Below, piece by piece: positions 22,186 through 31,060 of a DNA stretch of 64,000 bases. Below the pieces are notes generated by a model, which saw only the letters and a list, made by a program, of their open reading frames with translations, was not told the origin of the DNA and ran no database searches. The translations under genes were made by a program, and so were the position numbers. The DNA is from DATFQE01 sp963738205. Lineage in GTDB: Bacteria; Actinomycetota; Thermoleophilia; Gaiellales; Gaiellaceae. Numbering within the stretch: the stretch's first letter is position 1; the number at the start of each line of letters is the position of its first letter. Location: NCBI GenBank assembly GCA_963738205.1, contig CAVTVQ010000007.1:124001-188000 (forward strand), in the 5' to 3' direction.

Positions 22186-25100
22186 CGCACGACGAACGAG
22201 CTCGAGCCGAGCAGCGGACCGAACCGCTTCTTTGTCCGCGGGCCGTACCCCGGCCATACGTACCACCGGTACCGACCCTCGGTGAGCCGGTAGCGGCGCC
22301 CCTTATATGTCCAGCTCCGCGATAGCTGGAGCGACGTCCCTCGCGGCCAGAGGCTCAGGATTCTGCCTCGGCGCAACAGCTGGACGTTGTAGTACGTCGC
22401 CCTCGGGACCGCTGCCCAGGCGAGCCTCGGCGGGCGTGATACCACGGCGTTTGCCGCGGGCGCGACGAGCGGGCCCTGCGGCCGCGCGGCAACCGAGCTC
22501 CTCGCGGAGTTCTCGGCCTCGTCGTGTGCAGTCAACTCATAGCTGTACCGAGTGCCGTTCTTCAGGCCCTTGTCGACGAAGGTCGTCGAACCGCCGGTGT
22601 AGACGACTGCGGCGCCGCGACGAATCTGCACGAAGGCCGTGTCGGCGGAGGCGACCCAGCTGAGCTTGACCGACCCGTTTCCGTTCTCCGCTCGCACCTG
22701 GGCGAGCGAGGGAGCCGTCCCGTCATAGCGGAGGGCGAAGCTCGACGCGCTCGAGTTACCGGCACGATCACGGCAGCTGCCCGCGACGCTTGCCGCCGCC
22801 GCGTCGGGTCCGCCGTAGGCGATCCTGGTGCATCCCTCGATCTGCGAGGTCGCGTCCCCGCCCTGGAATGTGACGACGAGGGGATGGTTGTACCAGCCGT
22901 TCGCGTCCGGAGACCGGTCGGTCTGCGGGGCAGACATTGTCGGGGCGGTCGCGTCGTAACCGGCTGTGACCGAGGCCAGACCGACGTTTCCGGCGCGGTC
23001 GGTGCAGACGCCGCCCACCTCGACGACCGCGCTGTCCGGCCCCGCGTATTGCTCGGGCGAACTGCACGACTCGAGCCCCGAGACGCCGTCCTCGCCGGCG
23101 AAGCTGACGGCGAATGGGTGGCGGTACCAGCCGTTCGCGTCCGGTGACCGGTCCGGCGCCGCCGCAGTCGCCGGAGCGCTCGCGTCGTAACGGAGCGGCA
23201 CGCGTGTTGTGCCGCGGTTTCCGGCCGTATCGGCGCACGAGGCGTCGAAGAACGCAGAGCCGTCGTCGGGACCGGCGTAGGTGACGGCCGGACACGCGGT
23301 GACGCCCGACATCGCGTCCTGGGCCTGGACCGCGAACGCGATCGGGCGGTTGTACCAGCCCGCGTGGTCCGGAGACCGCACAGGGACCGCCTCCAGGACG
23401 TGCGGCGCGGTGGCGTCATAGCGGATCGCAAGGGCCTCGGACGTACTCTGGTTCCCGGCACGGTCGCGGCACGACCCCTGCACCGAGACGCTCTGCGTGT
23501 CCGGTCCTTCATAGGTCAGGCCCTCGCTGCACGCAGCGATCCCCGAGGTGGAGTCGCTGCCGCCGAAGCCGACGGCGATCGCGTGGTTGTACCAGCCGTT
23601 CGCGTCGGCCTCGCGAGCGGGCACGGCGACGGCCGTGGGTGCAGTCTGGTCGTACTTGACCGCCAGCGCGGCGGTTCCCGTGTTCCCCGCCCGGTCCTTG
23701 CAGGCACCGCTGACGACGGCGACAGCGTTGTCCGGCCCCCCGTACGGCTTGGCGGCATCGCACGTCTCCACTCCGGCCGTCGGGTCGACGCCGGTGAACG
23801 ACACCGTGAGCGAATGGTTGAACCAGCCGTTCGCGTCCGCCGCTCTCGACGCAGCGGCGCTCACCTGGGGCGCCGTGGCGTCGTACTTGAGGGCAAACGA
23901 GCCGGTCCCCGTGTTTCCGGCCTTGTCGCGGCAGGCCCCCGCGACGGCGGTGGACGGGCTGTCAGGCCCGGCGTACGTCTTGGCGGCATCGCACGTATCG
24001 AGCCCCGACATCCCGTCACCGCCGCTGAAGGTCACCGCGAGGGGCGCGCTGTACCAACCGTTCGTCCCTGCGGGGCGTCCCGGGCTGGCCGTGACGTCGG
24101 GCCTCGTCGCGTCGTACTTGAACGAGTAGGAAGCCGGTGACGTGTTTCCCGCCTGGTCTCGGCAACTGCCCGTAACGGCGGCTGCCCCCGTGTCGGGCCC
24201 GGCGTAGTCGTTCGGCGCCGAGCACGTCTCGACGCCGGAGGTGACGTCCGTGGCCCCGAACGAGACGCGAACGAGATGGTTGTACCAGCCGTTCGAGTCC
24301 GCACCACGCGCCGGCACCGCCGTGGCGACCGGAGCGGTCGCGTCGTACTTGAGCGCGAATGAGCCGGCCGGGCTCACGTTGCCCGCCCGGTCCCTGCACG
24401 ACCCGCCGATCGCGACCGACGAAGTGTCCGGCCCCGAGTAGGTCTGCTGCGTGCACGAGTCGACGCCTGAGGTCGGGTCGACACCCTGGAAAGCCACCGT
24501 GACCGCATGGTTGAACCAGCCGTTTGCATCGGGCGTCCGGGCCGTCGGAGTGGCGCTCGGGGCGGTGGCGTCGTACTTGAACGAGTAGGAGGCCGGTGAC
24601 GCATTCCCGGCCCGGTCACGGCAGCTGCCCGTGACGGCGGCTGTCCCCGTGTCCGGCCCGGCGTAGTCGTTCGGCGCCGAGCACGTCTCGACGCCGGAGG
24701 TGACGTCCGTGGCCCCGAACGAGACGCGAACGAGATGGTTGTACCAGCCGTTCGAGTCCGCACCACGCGCCGGCACCGCCGTGGCGAGCGGCGCGGTCGC
24801 GTCGTACTTGAGCGGGAGTGACGCCGTCTGCTGGTTGCCCGCCCGGTCCGTGCAGATCCCTCCGACCCCGGCGGTCGCGCTGTCCGGCCCGCTGTAGCTC
24901 TCCGCCGCGTCGCAGGCGTCGAGCCCGGAGAGAGCGTCGGCGCCCGCAAACGAGATCGTCACCGGCGCGCTGTACCACCCATTGGCGTTCGGCGCCCGCG
25001 CAGCCGTCGCGGTAGCGGTGGGGTTGGTCGAGTCGTACTTGAGCGTGAGCGCACCGGACCCGACGTTGCCGGCGTTGTCGCGGCAGGCGCCCGGGACCGA

Positions 25101-27440
25101 AGTCGAGGCCGCGTCGGGGCCGGAGAACGTCTTCGCCGCATCGCAGGCCTTCACGCCGGAGGTGGCGTCCGTTCCCGCGAAGGCAATCGAGAGCGCGTGG
25201 TTGTACCACCCGTTCGCGTCAGCTACGCGTGCCGGCGTGGCGGTGACGGCCGGTGCGGTCTGGTCGTACTTCAGAGCGAAGGCGCTCGTCGCGCTGCGGT
25301 TGCCCGCGCGATCCCCGCAGGAGCCGACCACCGACGCCGAGGCGTTGTCCGGGCCGCCGTAGCCGACGTCGGTGCAGCTTTCGAGGCCCGACATCGCGTC
25401 GGCGCCCTGGAACTGCACGGACAACGGCCGGTTGTACCAGGGGTCCGCGTCGGGCGCGCGGGACGGCGTCACGCCTGTGACCGCCGGCGCAGTCCCGTCG
25501 TACTTCAAGGGCAGCGAGGCGCTCGCCGAATTGCCCGCGTTGTCGCGGCAAGCGCCCACCACCGTCGCGTTGGCGCTGTCGGGGCCGGAGTAGGCCTTCG
25601 CAGCGTCGCACGAGTCGATGCCCGCCGTTGCGTCGAGGCCCGAAAAGGAGACCGTCAACCCGTGGTTGTACCAGCCGTTCGCGTCGACGACCCTCGAGGC
25701 GGAGGCGCTCACCTGCGGCGCCGTGGCGTCGTACTTCAGCGCAAGTTGGCCGGTCTGCGTGTTCCCCGCCCTGTCGCGGCACGTTCCGGCCACAGAGGTC
25801 GACGCGCTGTCGGGCCCTGCATACGTCTTGGCTGCGTCGCACGCATCCAGGCCGGAGGTCACATCGGAGCCCGTGAAGCTCACGGTCAGCGGTGCGCTGT
25901 ACCAGCCGTTCGTGCCGGCCGGTCGGCTTGGGCCGGCGGTGACGATTGGCTTGGTTGCGTCGTACTTGAGCGGCAACGAGCCGGTCGCGCTGTTGCCGGC
26001 CTTGTCCCGGCAGGCTCCGCCGACGACGGCAGAACCCGAGTCCGGGCCCGAGTACGTCTTGTCCGCATCGCACGTATCGACGCCCGACGTGGCGTCGGCG
26101 GCGGTGAAGCCGACGGCGACAGGGGCGCTGTACCAGCCGTCCGGTCCCGGGGCCCGGGCGGCGCTCGCCGTGACCTGCGGCGCAGTCGCGTCGTACTTGA
26201 GACCCAGGATCTTGCTTCCGGAGTTGCCGGCGGCGTCGGTGCAGCTGCCGCTGACCTCGGCTGCCGCGCTGTCGGGGCCGGAGTAGGTCTTCGTCGCCGA
26301 GCATGACACGACGCCGGCAACCAGGTCCGTTCCCGCGAAGCTGACGCCGATCGCGGCGTTGTACCAGCCGTTCGCGTTCGCGGCCCGTGCAGGCGTCGCG
26401 GTCACGACGGGCGCGGTGCCGTCGTACTTGAAGGCGAACGACCGAGGCGAGACGTTCCCGGCGCGATCACGGCAGGAGCCTCCGACCGCAGCCGTCGCGT
26501 CGTCGGGCCCGGCGTAGCTCTTGGGTGCGTCGCAGACGTCGAGGCCGGAGGTCGCGTCGCTACCCGCGAACGTAACCGTAAGCGGATGGTTGTGCCAGCC
26601 GTTGACGTCGGCGGCCCTCGAAGGCGTCGCGGTCGCCGTGGGCGCCGTCTCGTCGTACTTGAGCGTGAACGACCCGCTGGCGCTGACATTGCCGGCACGG
26701 TCTCTGCACGTCCCGCCGATCGCGACGGAGGGGTCGTCGGGGCCCGAGTAGGTCTCCTGCGTGCAAGTGTCGATCCCCGAGGTCGCGTCGGCGCCCTCGA
26801 AGGTCACGGTGACCGCGTGGTTGAACCAGCCGTTGGCGTCCGGTGCCCGCGCCGTCGCAGCCGCGGCCGGCGCGGTCGAGTCGTACTTGACCGGCTGCGA
26901 CACGGAGGACGTGTTCCCGGCCTGGTCGCGGCAGCTTCCTGCCAACGCGGTGCCGGTCGTGTCGGGCCCCGCGTAGTCGACCGGCGTCGAGCATGACTCA
27001 ACGCCCGACGTGCCGTCCGTGGCCGAAAACGAGACGCTGAGCGGATGGTTGTACCAGCCGTTGGTGTCGGCGGCACGCGACGGCGCCGCGGTGGCGGCCG
27101 GCGACGTCTTGTCGACCCTGAATGTCTTCGAGACGCTAGCGATGCCGCCGTCGCTCTCGGCCGTGCAGTTCAGCTGCGTGCCGGTCGTGTTCGTCGTCAG
27201 CGTGGTCGCGTTGCATCCGCTCGTCGACAAGATGATCGACTCGGGATCCACCACCGACCAGTTCACCGTGACGTTCGTGACGTACCAGCCCGCGTTGCCG
27301 AGTGTTCCCGTGATCACCGGCGTGACGACGGGCGGCGTCTCGTCACCGGGGACGTCGGGAAGGCCGGGTGCGCGTGGCGCGACGACGAGCAGCAGCACCA
27401 CCGCACTCGACACGATCAGGGGGGCGGCACGGCGGCTCAC
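22182..27440 (-). CDS. Giant secreted protein with 19 Ig-like repeats, FN3-like domain and conserved C-terminal module
   Basis: 1752 residues. Signal peptide at 1-26 (APLIVSSAVVLLLVVAPRAPG), then an N-terminal domain (27-113) with ISNVTV-type Ig sequence. Nineteen tandem repeats of 76-78 residues follow (about 114-1576). Each has NGWY or similar near its start, a cysteine before YxGPD, a second cysteine in GxCRDxAGN and the end KYDxTAP; the paired cysteines suggest one disulfide per repeat. Then come an FN3-like domain (about 1577-1655) and a C-terminal module with YYNVQLLRRGR, WTYKGRRYRL and YRWYVWPGYGP. It is likely a long surface stalk or adhesin. GTG 27440 is the start. It lies 9 bp downstream of its smaller paralog's stop, so both form an operon. 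Confidence 0.85.
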   Translation of the reverse strand: MSRRAAPLIVSSAVVLLLVVAPRAPGLPDVPGDETPPVVTPVITGTLGNAGWYVTNVTVNWSVVDPESIILSTSGCNATTLTTNTTGTQLNCTAESDGGIASVSKTFRVDKTSPAATAAPSRAADTNGWYNHPLSVSFSATDGTSGVESCSTPVDYAGPDTTGTALAGSCRDQAGNTSSVSQPVKYDSTAPAAAATARAPDANGWFNHAVTVTFEGADATSGIDTCTQETYSGPDDPSVAIGGTCRDRAGNVSASGSFTLKYDETAPTATATPSRAADVNGWHNHPLTVTFAGSDATSGLDVCDAPKSYAGPDDATAAVGGSCRDRAGNVSPRSFAFKYDGTAPVVTATPARAANANGWYNAAIGVSFAGTDLVAGVVSCSATKTYSGPDSAAAEVSGSCTDAAGNSGSKILGLKYDATAPQVTASAARAPGPDGWYSAPVAVGFTAADATSGVDTCDADKTYSGPDSGSAVVGGACRDKAGNSATGSLPLKYDATKPIVTAGPSRPAGTNGWYSAPLTVSFTGSDVTSGLDACDAAKTYAGPDSASTSVAGTCRDRAGNTQTGQLALKYDATAPQVSASASRVVDANGWYNHGLTVSFSGLDATAGIDSCDAAKAYSGPDSANATVVGACRDNAGNSASASLPLKYDGTAPAVTGVTPSRAPDADPWYNRPLSVQFQGADAMSGLESCTDVGYGGPDNASASVVGSCGDRAGNRSATSAFALKYDQTAPAVTATPARVADANGWYNHALSIAFAGTDATSGVKACDAAKTFSGPDAASTSVPGACRDNAGNVGSGALTLKYDSTNPTATATAARAPNANGWYSAPVTISFAGADALSGLDACDAAESYSGPDSATAGVGGICTDRAGNQQTASLPLKYDATAPLATAVPARGADSNGWYNHLVRVSFGATDVTSGVETCSAPNDYAGPDTGTAAVTGSCRDRAGNASPASYSFKYDATAPSATPTARTPDANGWFNHAVTVAFQGVDPTSGVDSCTQQTYSGPDTSSVAIGGSCRDRAGNVSPAGSFALKYDATAPVATAVPARGADSNGWYNHLVRVSFGATDVTSGVETCSAPNDYAGPDTGAAAVTGSCRDQAGNTSPASYSFKYDATRPDVTASPGRPAGTNGWYSAPLAVTFSGGDGMSGLDTCDAAKTYAGPDSPSTAVAGACRDKAGNTGTGSFALKYDATAPQVSAAASRAADANGWFNHSLTVSFTGVDPTAGVETCDAAKPYGGPDNAVAVVSGACKDRAGNTGTAALAVKYDQTAPTAVAVPAREADANGWYNHAIAVGFGGSDSTSGIAACSEGLTYEGPDTQSVSVQGSCRDRAGNQSTSEALAIRYDATAPHVLEAVPVRSPDHAGWYNRPIAFAVQAQDAMSGVTACPAVTYAGPDDGSAFFDASCADTAGNRGTTRVPLRYDASAPATAAAPDRSPDANGWYRHPFAVSFAGEDGVSGLESCSSPEQYAGPDSAVVEVGGVCTDRAGNVGLASVTAGYDATAPTMSAPQTDRSPDANGWYNHPLVVTFQGGDATSQIEGCTRIAYGGPDAAAASVAGSCRDRAGNSSASSFALRYDGTAPSLAQVRAENGNGSVKLSWVASADTAFVQIRRGAAVVYTGGSTTFVDKGLKNGTRYSYELTAHDEAENSARSSVAARPQGPLVAPAANAVVSRPPRLAWAAVPRATYYNVQLLRRGRILSLWPRGTSLQLSRSWTYKGRRYRLTEGRYRWYVWPGYGPRTKKRFGPLLGSSSFVVR
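24196..24328 (-). repeat. 133-bp perfect internal repeat, copy A
   Basis: Identical to 24655-24787 (offset 459 bp = 153 codons = two repeat units) inside the giant gene. It covers most of one unit beginning NGWYNHLVRVSFGATDV. This is a recent duplication or gene-conversion tract. Confidence 0.85.
24655..24787 (-). repeat. 133-bp perfect internal repeat, copy B
   Basis: Second copy of the tract at 24196-24328. Together with the intervening unit it shows that a two-unit block was copied. Confidence 0.85.
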
Positions 27441-27449
27441 GTCCGGCGC

Positions 27450-28604
27450 CTACGTTCGAAAGACGAACGTGCTGCCGCCGATGAGGCGACCGTAGCGTCC
27501 CGCGGTGACCCGTCCGAACCCGGGCCAGACGTACCAGCGGTACACGCCGGGACGCATCCGATAGCGGCGCCCCTTATAGGTCCATGCTTTCGGCAGGCGG
27601 AGGCTCGTGCGCGCGGGCCAGGCACTGAAGACCTTGCGGTCGCGCATGAGCAGCACGTTGTAGTAGGACGCCCCCTTGACGGGAGCCCAAGCCAGTGTGG
27701 GCGGTGCGGCGACGACTGCGCCGGGAAGCGGGCTGAAGAGGGCGCCGGTCGCCGTGATCTGCACCCTGGTCTCCGCGCGGTTCGACGCTTGGTCCACGGC
27801 CACCACGCGGTACTCGTACTTGCGCCCAGGAACCAGGGCGGTGTCACGGAATCCGGTCGCCGTTCCTCGGTAGACGGCCGTCTCGCCCTGACCGTTCCGG
27901 CCCGGCGCCCGGGACACCTCGACGACGGTCGTGTCTGAGGACATGCGCCAGGCGACGTCGGCGACGCGGTTGCCCGTCTTCGACGTCACCGCGAAGAGAG
28001 TCGGTGCGGTCGCGTCGTACTTGAGCGGAAACGCGCCGTTTGTCACGTTCCCCGCGTTGTCGCGACAGGTGCCGGCCACGATGGCCTCGCCGTTGTCCGG
28101 ACCGGCATAGCCGGCAGAGGAGCACGAAGCGATGAGAGAGGTTGCGTCAGCCCCGGAGAAAGTGACAGTTACCGGCTTGCTGTACCAGCCGTTCGCATCA
28201 GGGGCCCTGGCGGCCGCGCTCGTGACCGACGGTGCTGTCTTGTCGATCTTGAACGTCTTCTTGACGCTCACCCAGTCGTTCGGCGCGTTCGGGTCATTTC
28301 TCGCACGACACTCGAGCTGAATGCCCGACGTGTCCGCCGTCAGCGTTGTCGCATTGCAGCCGACGGATTCGAGTGCCGGCGGCTCCGCGACGACGCTCCA
28401 ATTGACCGTGACGTTGCTGATGTACCAGCCGTTCGCGCCGAGCGTGCCGAAGATGACCGGCGAGATCGTCAGGGAAGCGGCAGTGCCGCCGGCACCTGGT
28501 ACTACGAGCATTGCAGCGCCGGCGACAACGCTCAGGGCCGTGATACCACGCCGTCGCCGCCCATGCTGACGCCGACCACTTCGCCGCAGCAGCTCTGGGC
28601 ACAC
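27450..28604 (-). CDS. Secreted Ig-repeat protein, short paralog of the giant protein
   Basis: 384 residues with the same architecture reduced to one repeat. The signal region (about 20-45, GITALSVVAGAAMLVV) is followed by an N-terminal Ig-like domain (LGANGWYISNVTVNWSV, close to the giant's LGNAGWYVTNVTVNWSV). One repeat (ANGWYSKPVTVTFSGADATS to CRDNAGNV) precedes an FN3-like domain. The C-terminal module contains YYNVLLMRDRK, WTYKGRRYRM and YRWYVWPGFG. The shared first domain and last module suggest the two act as a pair, for example as a short and a long form of one surface structure. GTG 28604 is the first start; GGGGAG lies about 13 bases upstream. Confidence 0.8.
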   Translation of the reverse strand: MCPELLRRSGRRQHGRRRRGITALSVVAGAAMLVVPGAGGTAASLTISPVIFGTLGANGWYISNVTVNWSVVAEPPALESVGCNATTLTADTSGIQLECRARNDPNAPNDWVSVKKTFKIDKTAPSVTSAAARAPDANGWYSKPVTVTFSGADATSLIASCSSAGYAGPDNGEAIVAGTCRDNAGNVTNGAFPLKYDATAPTLFAVTSKTGNRVADVAWRMSSDTTVVEVSRAPGRNGQGETAVYRGTATGFRDTALVPGRKYEYRVVAVDQASNRAETRVQITATGALFSPLPGAVVAAPPTLAWAPVKGASYYNVLLMRDRKVFSAWPARTSLRLPKAWTYKGRRYRMRPGVYRWYVWPGFGRVTAGRYGRLIGGSTFVFRT

Positions 28605-28732
28605 AACGTTCAGGGCTCCCCACCCCCGGGCGGCCGTTTCTCTCCCCTCCGACGCTAGTTCTTCGTTACAGACGTGTCAACAAAGAACGATTCCCTTCCC
28701 GCTGCGAGACGAGCCCACCCGAGACCTATGAG

Positions 28733-28760
28733 TTGACGTATTCCTGTATCGGAATATATT
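28733..28760 (+). promoter_or_regulatory. Sigma-70 promoter of the ArsR gene with near-leaderless start
   Basis: TTGACG (28733-28738), 16-bp spacer, TATATT (28755-28760). Transcription would start near 28767, only about 3 bases before ATG 28770, so the mRNA is probably leaderless, as is common in actinobacteria. Confidence 0.65.
28739..28756. promoter_or_regulatory. Inverted repeat TATTCC-N6-GGAATA, candidate ArsR operator
   Basis: A perfect 6-bp inverted repeat with a 6-bp spacer, lying between and partly over the -35 and -10 elements. This is the usual place for an autoregulatory ArsR-type repressor site. Confidence 0.6.
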
Positions 28761-28769
28761 CTTCGAGGC

Positions 28770-29123
28770 ATGCCTCGAGCAGCGACGACGACAGACGCGT
28801 TCAACGCGGTGGCCGAGCCGCGGCGGCGGGAGATCCTCGACGCGCTTGCCGGCGGCGAGCGCCCGGTGAACGATCTGGTTCGCGAGCTTGGGCTGGCCCA
28901 GCCGCAGGTGTCGAAGCACCTGCGCGTGCTCCGGGAGGTGGGGGCGGTCGACGTGCGCGAGGACGGCCGGCAGCGGGTGTACCGGCTGAACGGCCGGGCG
29001 CTCAAGCCCATCCACGACTGGGTGAAGGAGTACGAGCGCACCTGGTCGGAGCGCTTCGACCGGCTGGACCTCGTTTTGGAAGACCTCAAACGACAGGAGG
29101 AAGGACATGCCGATGACGAGTAG
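28770..29123 (+). CDS. ArsR-family transcriptional regulator
   Basis: A 117-residue winged HTH protein. The core is DAFNAVAEPRRREILDALAGGERPVNDLVRELGLAQPQVSKHLRVLREVGAVDV with the wing GRQRVYRL. No cysteine metal-binding motif is present, so it is the SRPBCC-associated, non-metal type of ArsR regulator. It overlaps the SRPBCC gene by 17 bp; such pairs are common, the SRPBCC protein being the regulated gene. It probably represses its own promoter through TATTCC-N6-GGAATA. Confidence 0.9.
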   Translation: MPRAATTTDAFNAVAEPRRREILDALAGGERPVNDLVRELGLAQPQVSKHLRVLREVGAVDVREDGRQRVYRLNGRALKPIHDWVKEYERTWSERFDRLDLVLEDLKRQEEGHADDE

Positions 29124-29604
29124 CGGGACGGCCAAGGTGACCCTCCCGGCCGACGATCAGATCCTGATCACGCGCGAGTTCGACGCGCCCAGGCATCTGG
29201 TGTACAAGGCGTGGACGACGCCGGAGCTCGTGAAGCTCTGGTGGCACGCCAACCGCGGCGAGGTGACGATCGCCGAGATCGATCTCCGGGTCGGTGGCAC
29301 GTGGCGGTACGTGGGTGAGTCGCCCGAAGCTCAGGGCGTCGCGTTCCACGGTGAGTACCGCGAGCTTGTCCCGAACGAGCGGATCGTCTCGACGGAGGCC
29401 TACGAAGGCATACCCGACGCCGACGCACACGCGACGGTCAACACGCTGACGCTCACCGAGCTGGACGACGGGCGCACGCTCCTCACGGTCCTCGTGCATG
29501 CACCGAGCAAGGAAGTCCGCGACGCGATCATCGCGTCCGGCATGGAGGCCGGCATGCAGGACGCTCTGGACCTCCTGGAGCAGGTCGTCGTCTCGCTGCG
29601 CTGA
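29107..29604 (+). CDS. SRPBCC (AHSA1-like) domain protein
   Basis: A 165-residue START/AHSA1-like protein with a hydrophobic-ligand-binding helix-grip fold. It contains ITREFDAPRHLVYKAWTTPELVKLWW, GGTWRYV and GEYRELVPNERIVSTE. Members bind or convert small hydrophobic compounds; the ligand is unknown. A strong ribosome binding site AGGAGGAAGG (29094-29103) supports ATG 29107, inside the end of the ArsR gene. Convergent with the DUF899 operon. Confidence 0.88.
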   Translation: MPMTSSGTAKVTLPADDQILITREFDAPRHLVYKAWTTPELVKLWWHANRGEVTIAEIDLRVGGTWRYVGESPEAQGVAFHGEYRELVPNERIVSTEAYEGIPDADAHATVNTLTLTELDDGRTLLTVLVHAPSKEVRDAIIASGMEAGMQDALDLLEQVVVSLR

Positions 29605-29657
29605 CCAGCCTCTCCAGTGCGGGTCACCGGGAGGCGCTCCCGGTGGCCCGCTCCCGG

Positions 29658-30353
29658 TCAGGCGTTCTCGTACTCGTCGTGGCGGCGCCACCACTGGTAG
29701 GGCGCCGTCTGCGGATAGCCCTCGGGCGAGTCCTCCCAGGTCTCCTGACGGCCGAGCGGCGTCAGGTCGAGGAACGTCCAGACGCTGCCGAGCGCCTCGG
29801 CACCCCGTGCCGCCGTGAAATAGGTGCGAAAGACGTCGCCGTCCTCGCGGACGAAGACGCTGAGGCCGAACGACTCACCGTCCTGGTACTCGCCCACACG
29901 CGGAGTCTCGGGCGAACGGCCGAAGTCGACGTTGAAGTCGCTCTCGAACGACGAATACCACGGGATCTCCCAGCCCATCCGCTTCCGGTACGCCTCGATC
30001 TTCGCGATCGGCGCACGGGAGACGAGGGCGAACGAGGTGTCGCGAGCATGGATATGGGCGAGGTGCCCGACCTGGTCGACGAACATCGAGCAGCCGTTGC
30101 AGCCCGCGTCCTGGTTCGGACCGAACATGAAGTGGTAGAGGATCAGCTGCCGCCGGCCTTCGAAGAGATCCGGCAGCGACGCCTGCCCCGCCGCGCCTTC
30201 GAGCACGTAGGCATTCTCGATCCGCATGCGCGGCAGCCTGCGGCGTTCGGCGGCGAGCGCGTCTCGTGCCCGCGTCGCCTCCTTCTCCTTCGCGCGCACC
30301 TCGTCGAGCGCCGCCTCCCACTCCTGGCGCGAAACCACCGGAGGGAGGTTCAT
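29658..30353 (-). CDS. DUF899 family thioredoxin-like protein (second gene)
   Basis: 231 residues. It begins with a helical part (SRQEWEAALDEVRAKEKEATRARDALAAERRRLPR), then LILYHFMFGPNQDAGCNGCSMFVDQVGHLAHIHARD with a CxxC pair. RKRMGWEIPWYSSFESDFNVDF follows, the signature of DUF899. The fold is thioredoxin-like and the function is not established. ATG 30353 overlaps the stop of the upstream paralog (ATGA). Last gene of the three-gene operon. Confidence 0.88.
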   Translation of the reverse strand: MNLPPVVSRQEWEAALDEVRAKEKEATRARDALAAERRRLPRMRIENAYVLEGAAGQASLPDLFEGRRQLILYHFMFGPNQDAGCNGCSMFVDQVGHLAHIHARDTSFALVSRAPIAKIEAYRKRMGWEIPWYSSFESDFNVDFGRSPETPRVGEYQDGESFGLSVFVREDGDVFRTYFTAARGAEALGSVWTFLDLTPLGRQETWEDSPEGYPQTAPYQWWRRHDEYENA

Positions 30354-31060
30354 CGCGGATACTCGTCGTGTCGCCGCGGCCAACCCTCCGGGTCGTCCCC
30401 GCGCCCCTTCGGCGAGCGGTCGAGCAGCTGCCAGGTGGCGTTGAGCACGTCCGTGCCTCGATCGTAGGTGGAGTACGTGTGGTAGACGACGCCGTCCTCC
30501 AGGGCGAAGGAGCTGAGGCCGTGGAGCTCCTCGCTGCGCAGGTCGATCTCGTCAGCGTGCTTCGGCGTGCCGAAGTTGAAGCCCCGCCCGGTCCTCCGCT
30601 CCTCCTCGGTGAAGGCACCGAAATCGAGGTTGAAGTCGGTATCGCCGTACGACACCCACGGAAAGCCCCACCCCATGCGCTCCTTGTACGCGTTCACCCG
30701 CTCGAGCGGAGCGCGGGACACGGCCACGAACGTGACGCCGCGGTGCGGGAGATGAACGACCGCGCCGTCGAGTGAGTCGGCCGTGAACGAGCAGCCGGGG
30801 CAGCCGACCTCGGGCCAACCGTCGACCGTCGGCCCGAACATGAAGTGGTAGACGAGCAGCTGCGAGCGGCCGTCGAAGAGCTCAGCCAAGCGCTTCGGCC
30901 CCTGATTCGTGTCGAAGACGTACTCCTTCTCGATCGCGACCCAGGGGAGCTCGGCGCGCTGCCGCGCCAGCTCGTCGCTCCGGCGGGTCAGGTCTTTCTC
31001 TCGCTCGAGCAGCTCCACGCGAGCGGACAACCAGTCCTCACGGGTTCCGATCTTCGTCAT
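30350..31060 (-). CDS. DUF899 family thioredoxin-like protein (first gene)
   Basis: 236 residues, paralogous to the next gene: LLVYHFMFGPTVDGWPEVGCPGCSF (CxxC), KERMGWGFPWVSYGDTDFNLDFG. The two copies are clearly diverged outside these motifs. ATG 31060 overlaps the DUF2182 stop (ATGA). Tandem DUF899 genes with a DUF2182 membrane gene suggest a membrane-associated redox or metal task; this is inference. Confidence 0.88.
   Translation of the reverse strand: MTKIGTREDWLSARVELLEREKDLTRRSDELARQRAELPWVAIEKEYVFDTNQGPKRLAELFDGRSQLLVYHFMFGPTVDGWPEVGCPGCSFTADSLDGAVVHLPHRGVTFVAVSRAPLERVNAYKERMGWGFPWVSYGDTDFNLDFGAFTEEERRTGRGFNFGTPKHADEIDLRSEELHGLSSFALEDGVVYHTYSTYDRGTDVLNATWQLLDRSPKGRGDDPEGWPRRHDEYPR

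Noticed and set aside
22500..27400. Many plus-strand open frames opposite the giant repeat gene
   Set aside because: They repeat with the same period as the repeat gene and have shadow composition (VVPAVRV-type runs).
22182..27440. CRISPR array
   Set aside because: The units are coding, about 230 bp long and diverged; there are no spacers.
30986..30996. Third copy of the dispersed repeat (GGGTCAGGTCT on the plus strand)
   Set aside because: Only 11 bases match and it lies inside the DUF899 coding sequence.
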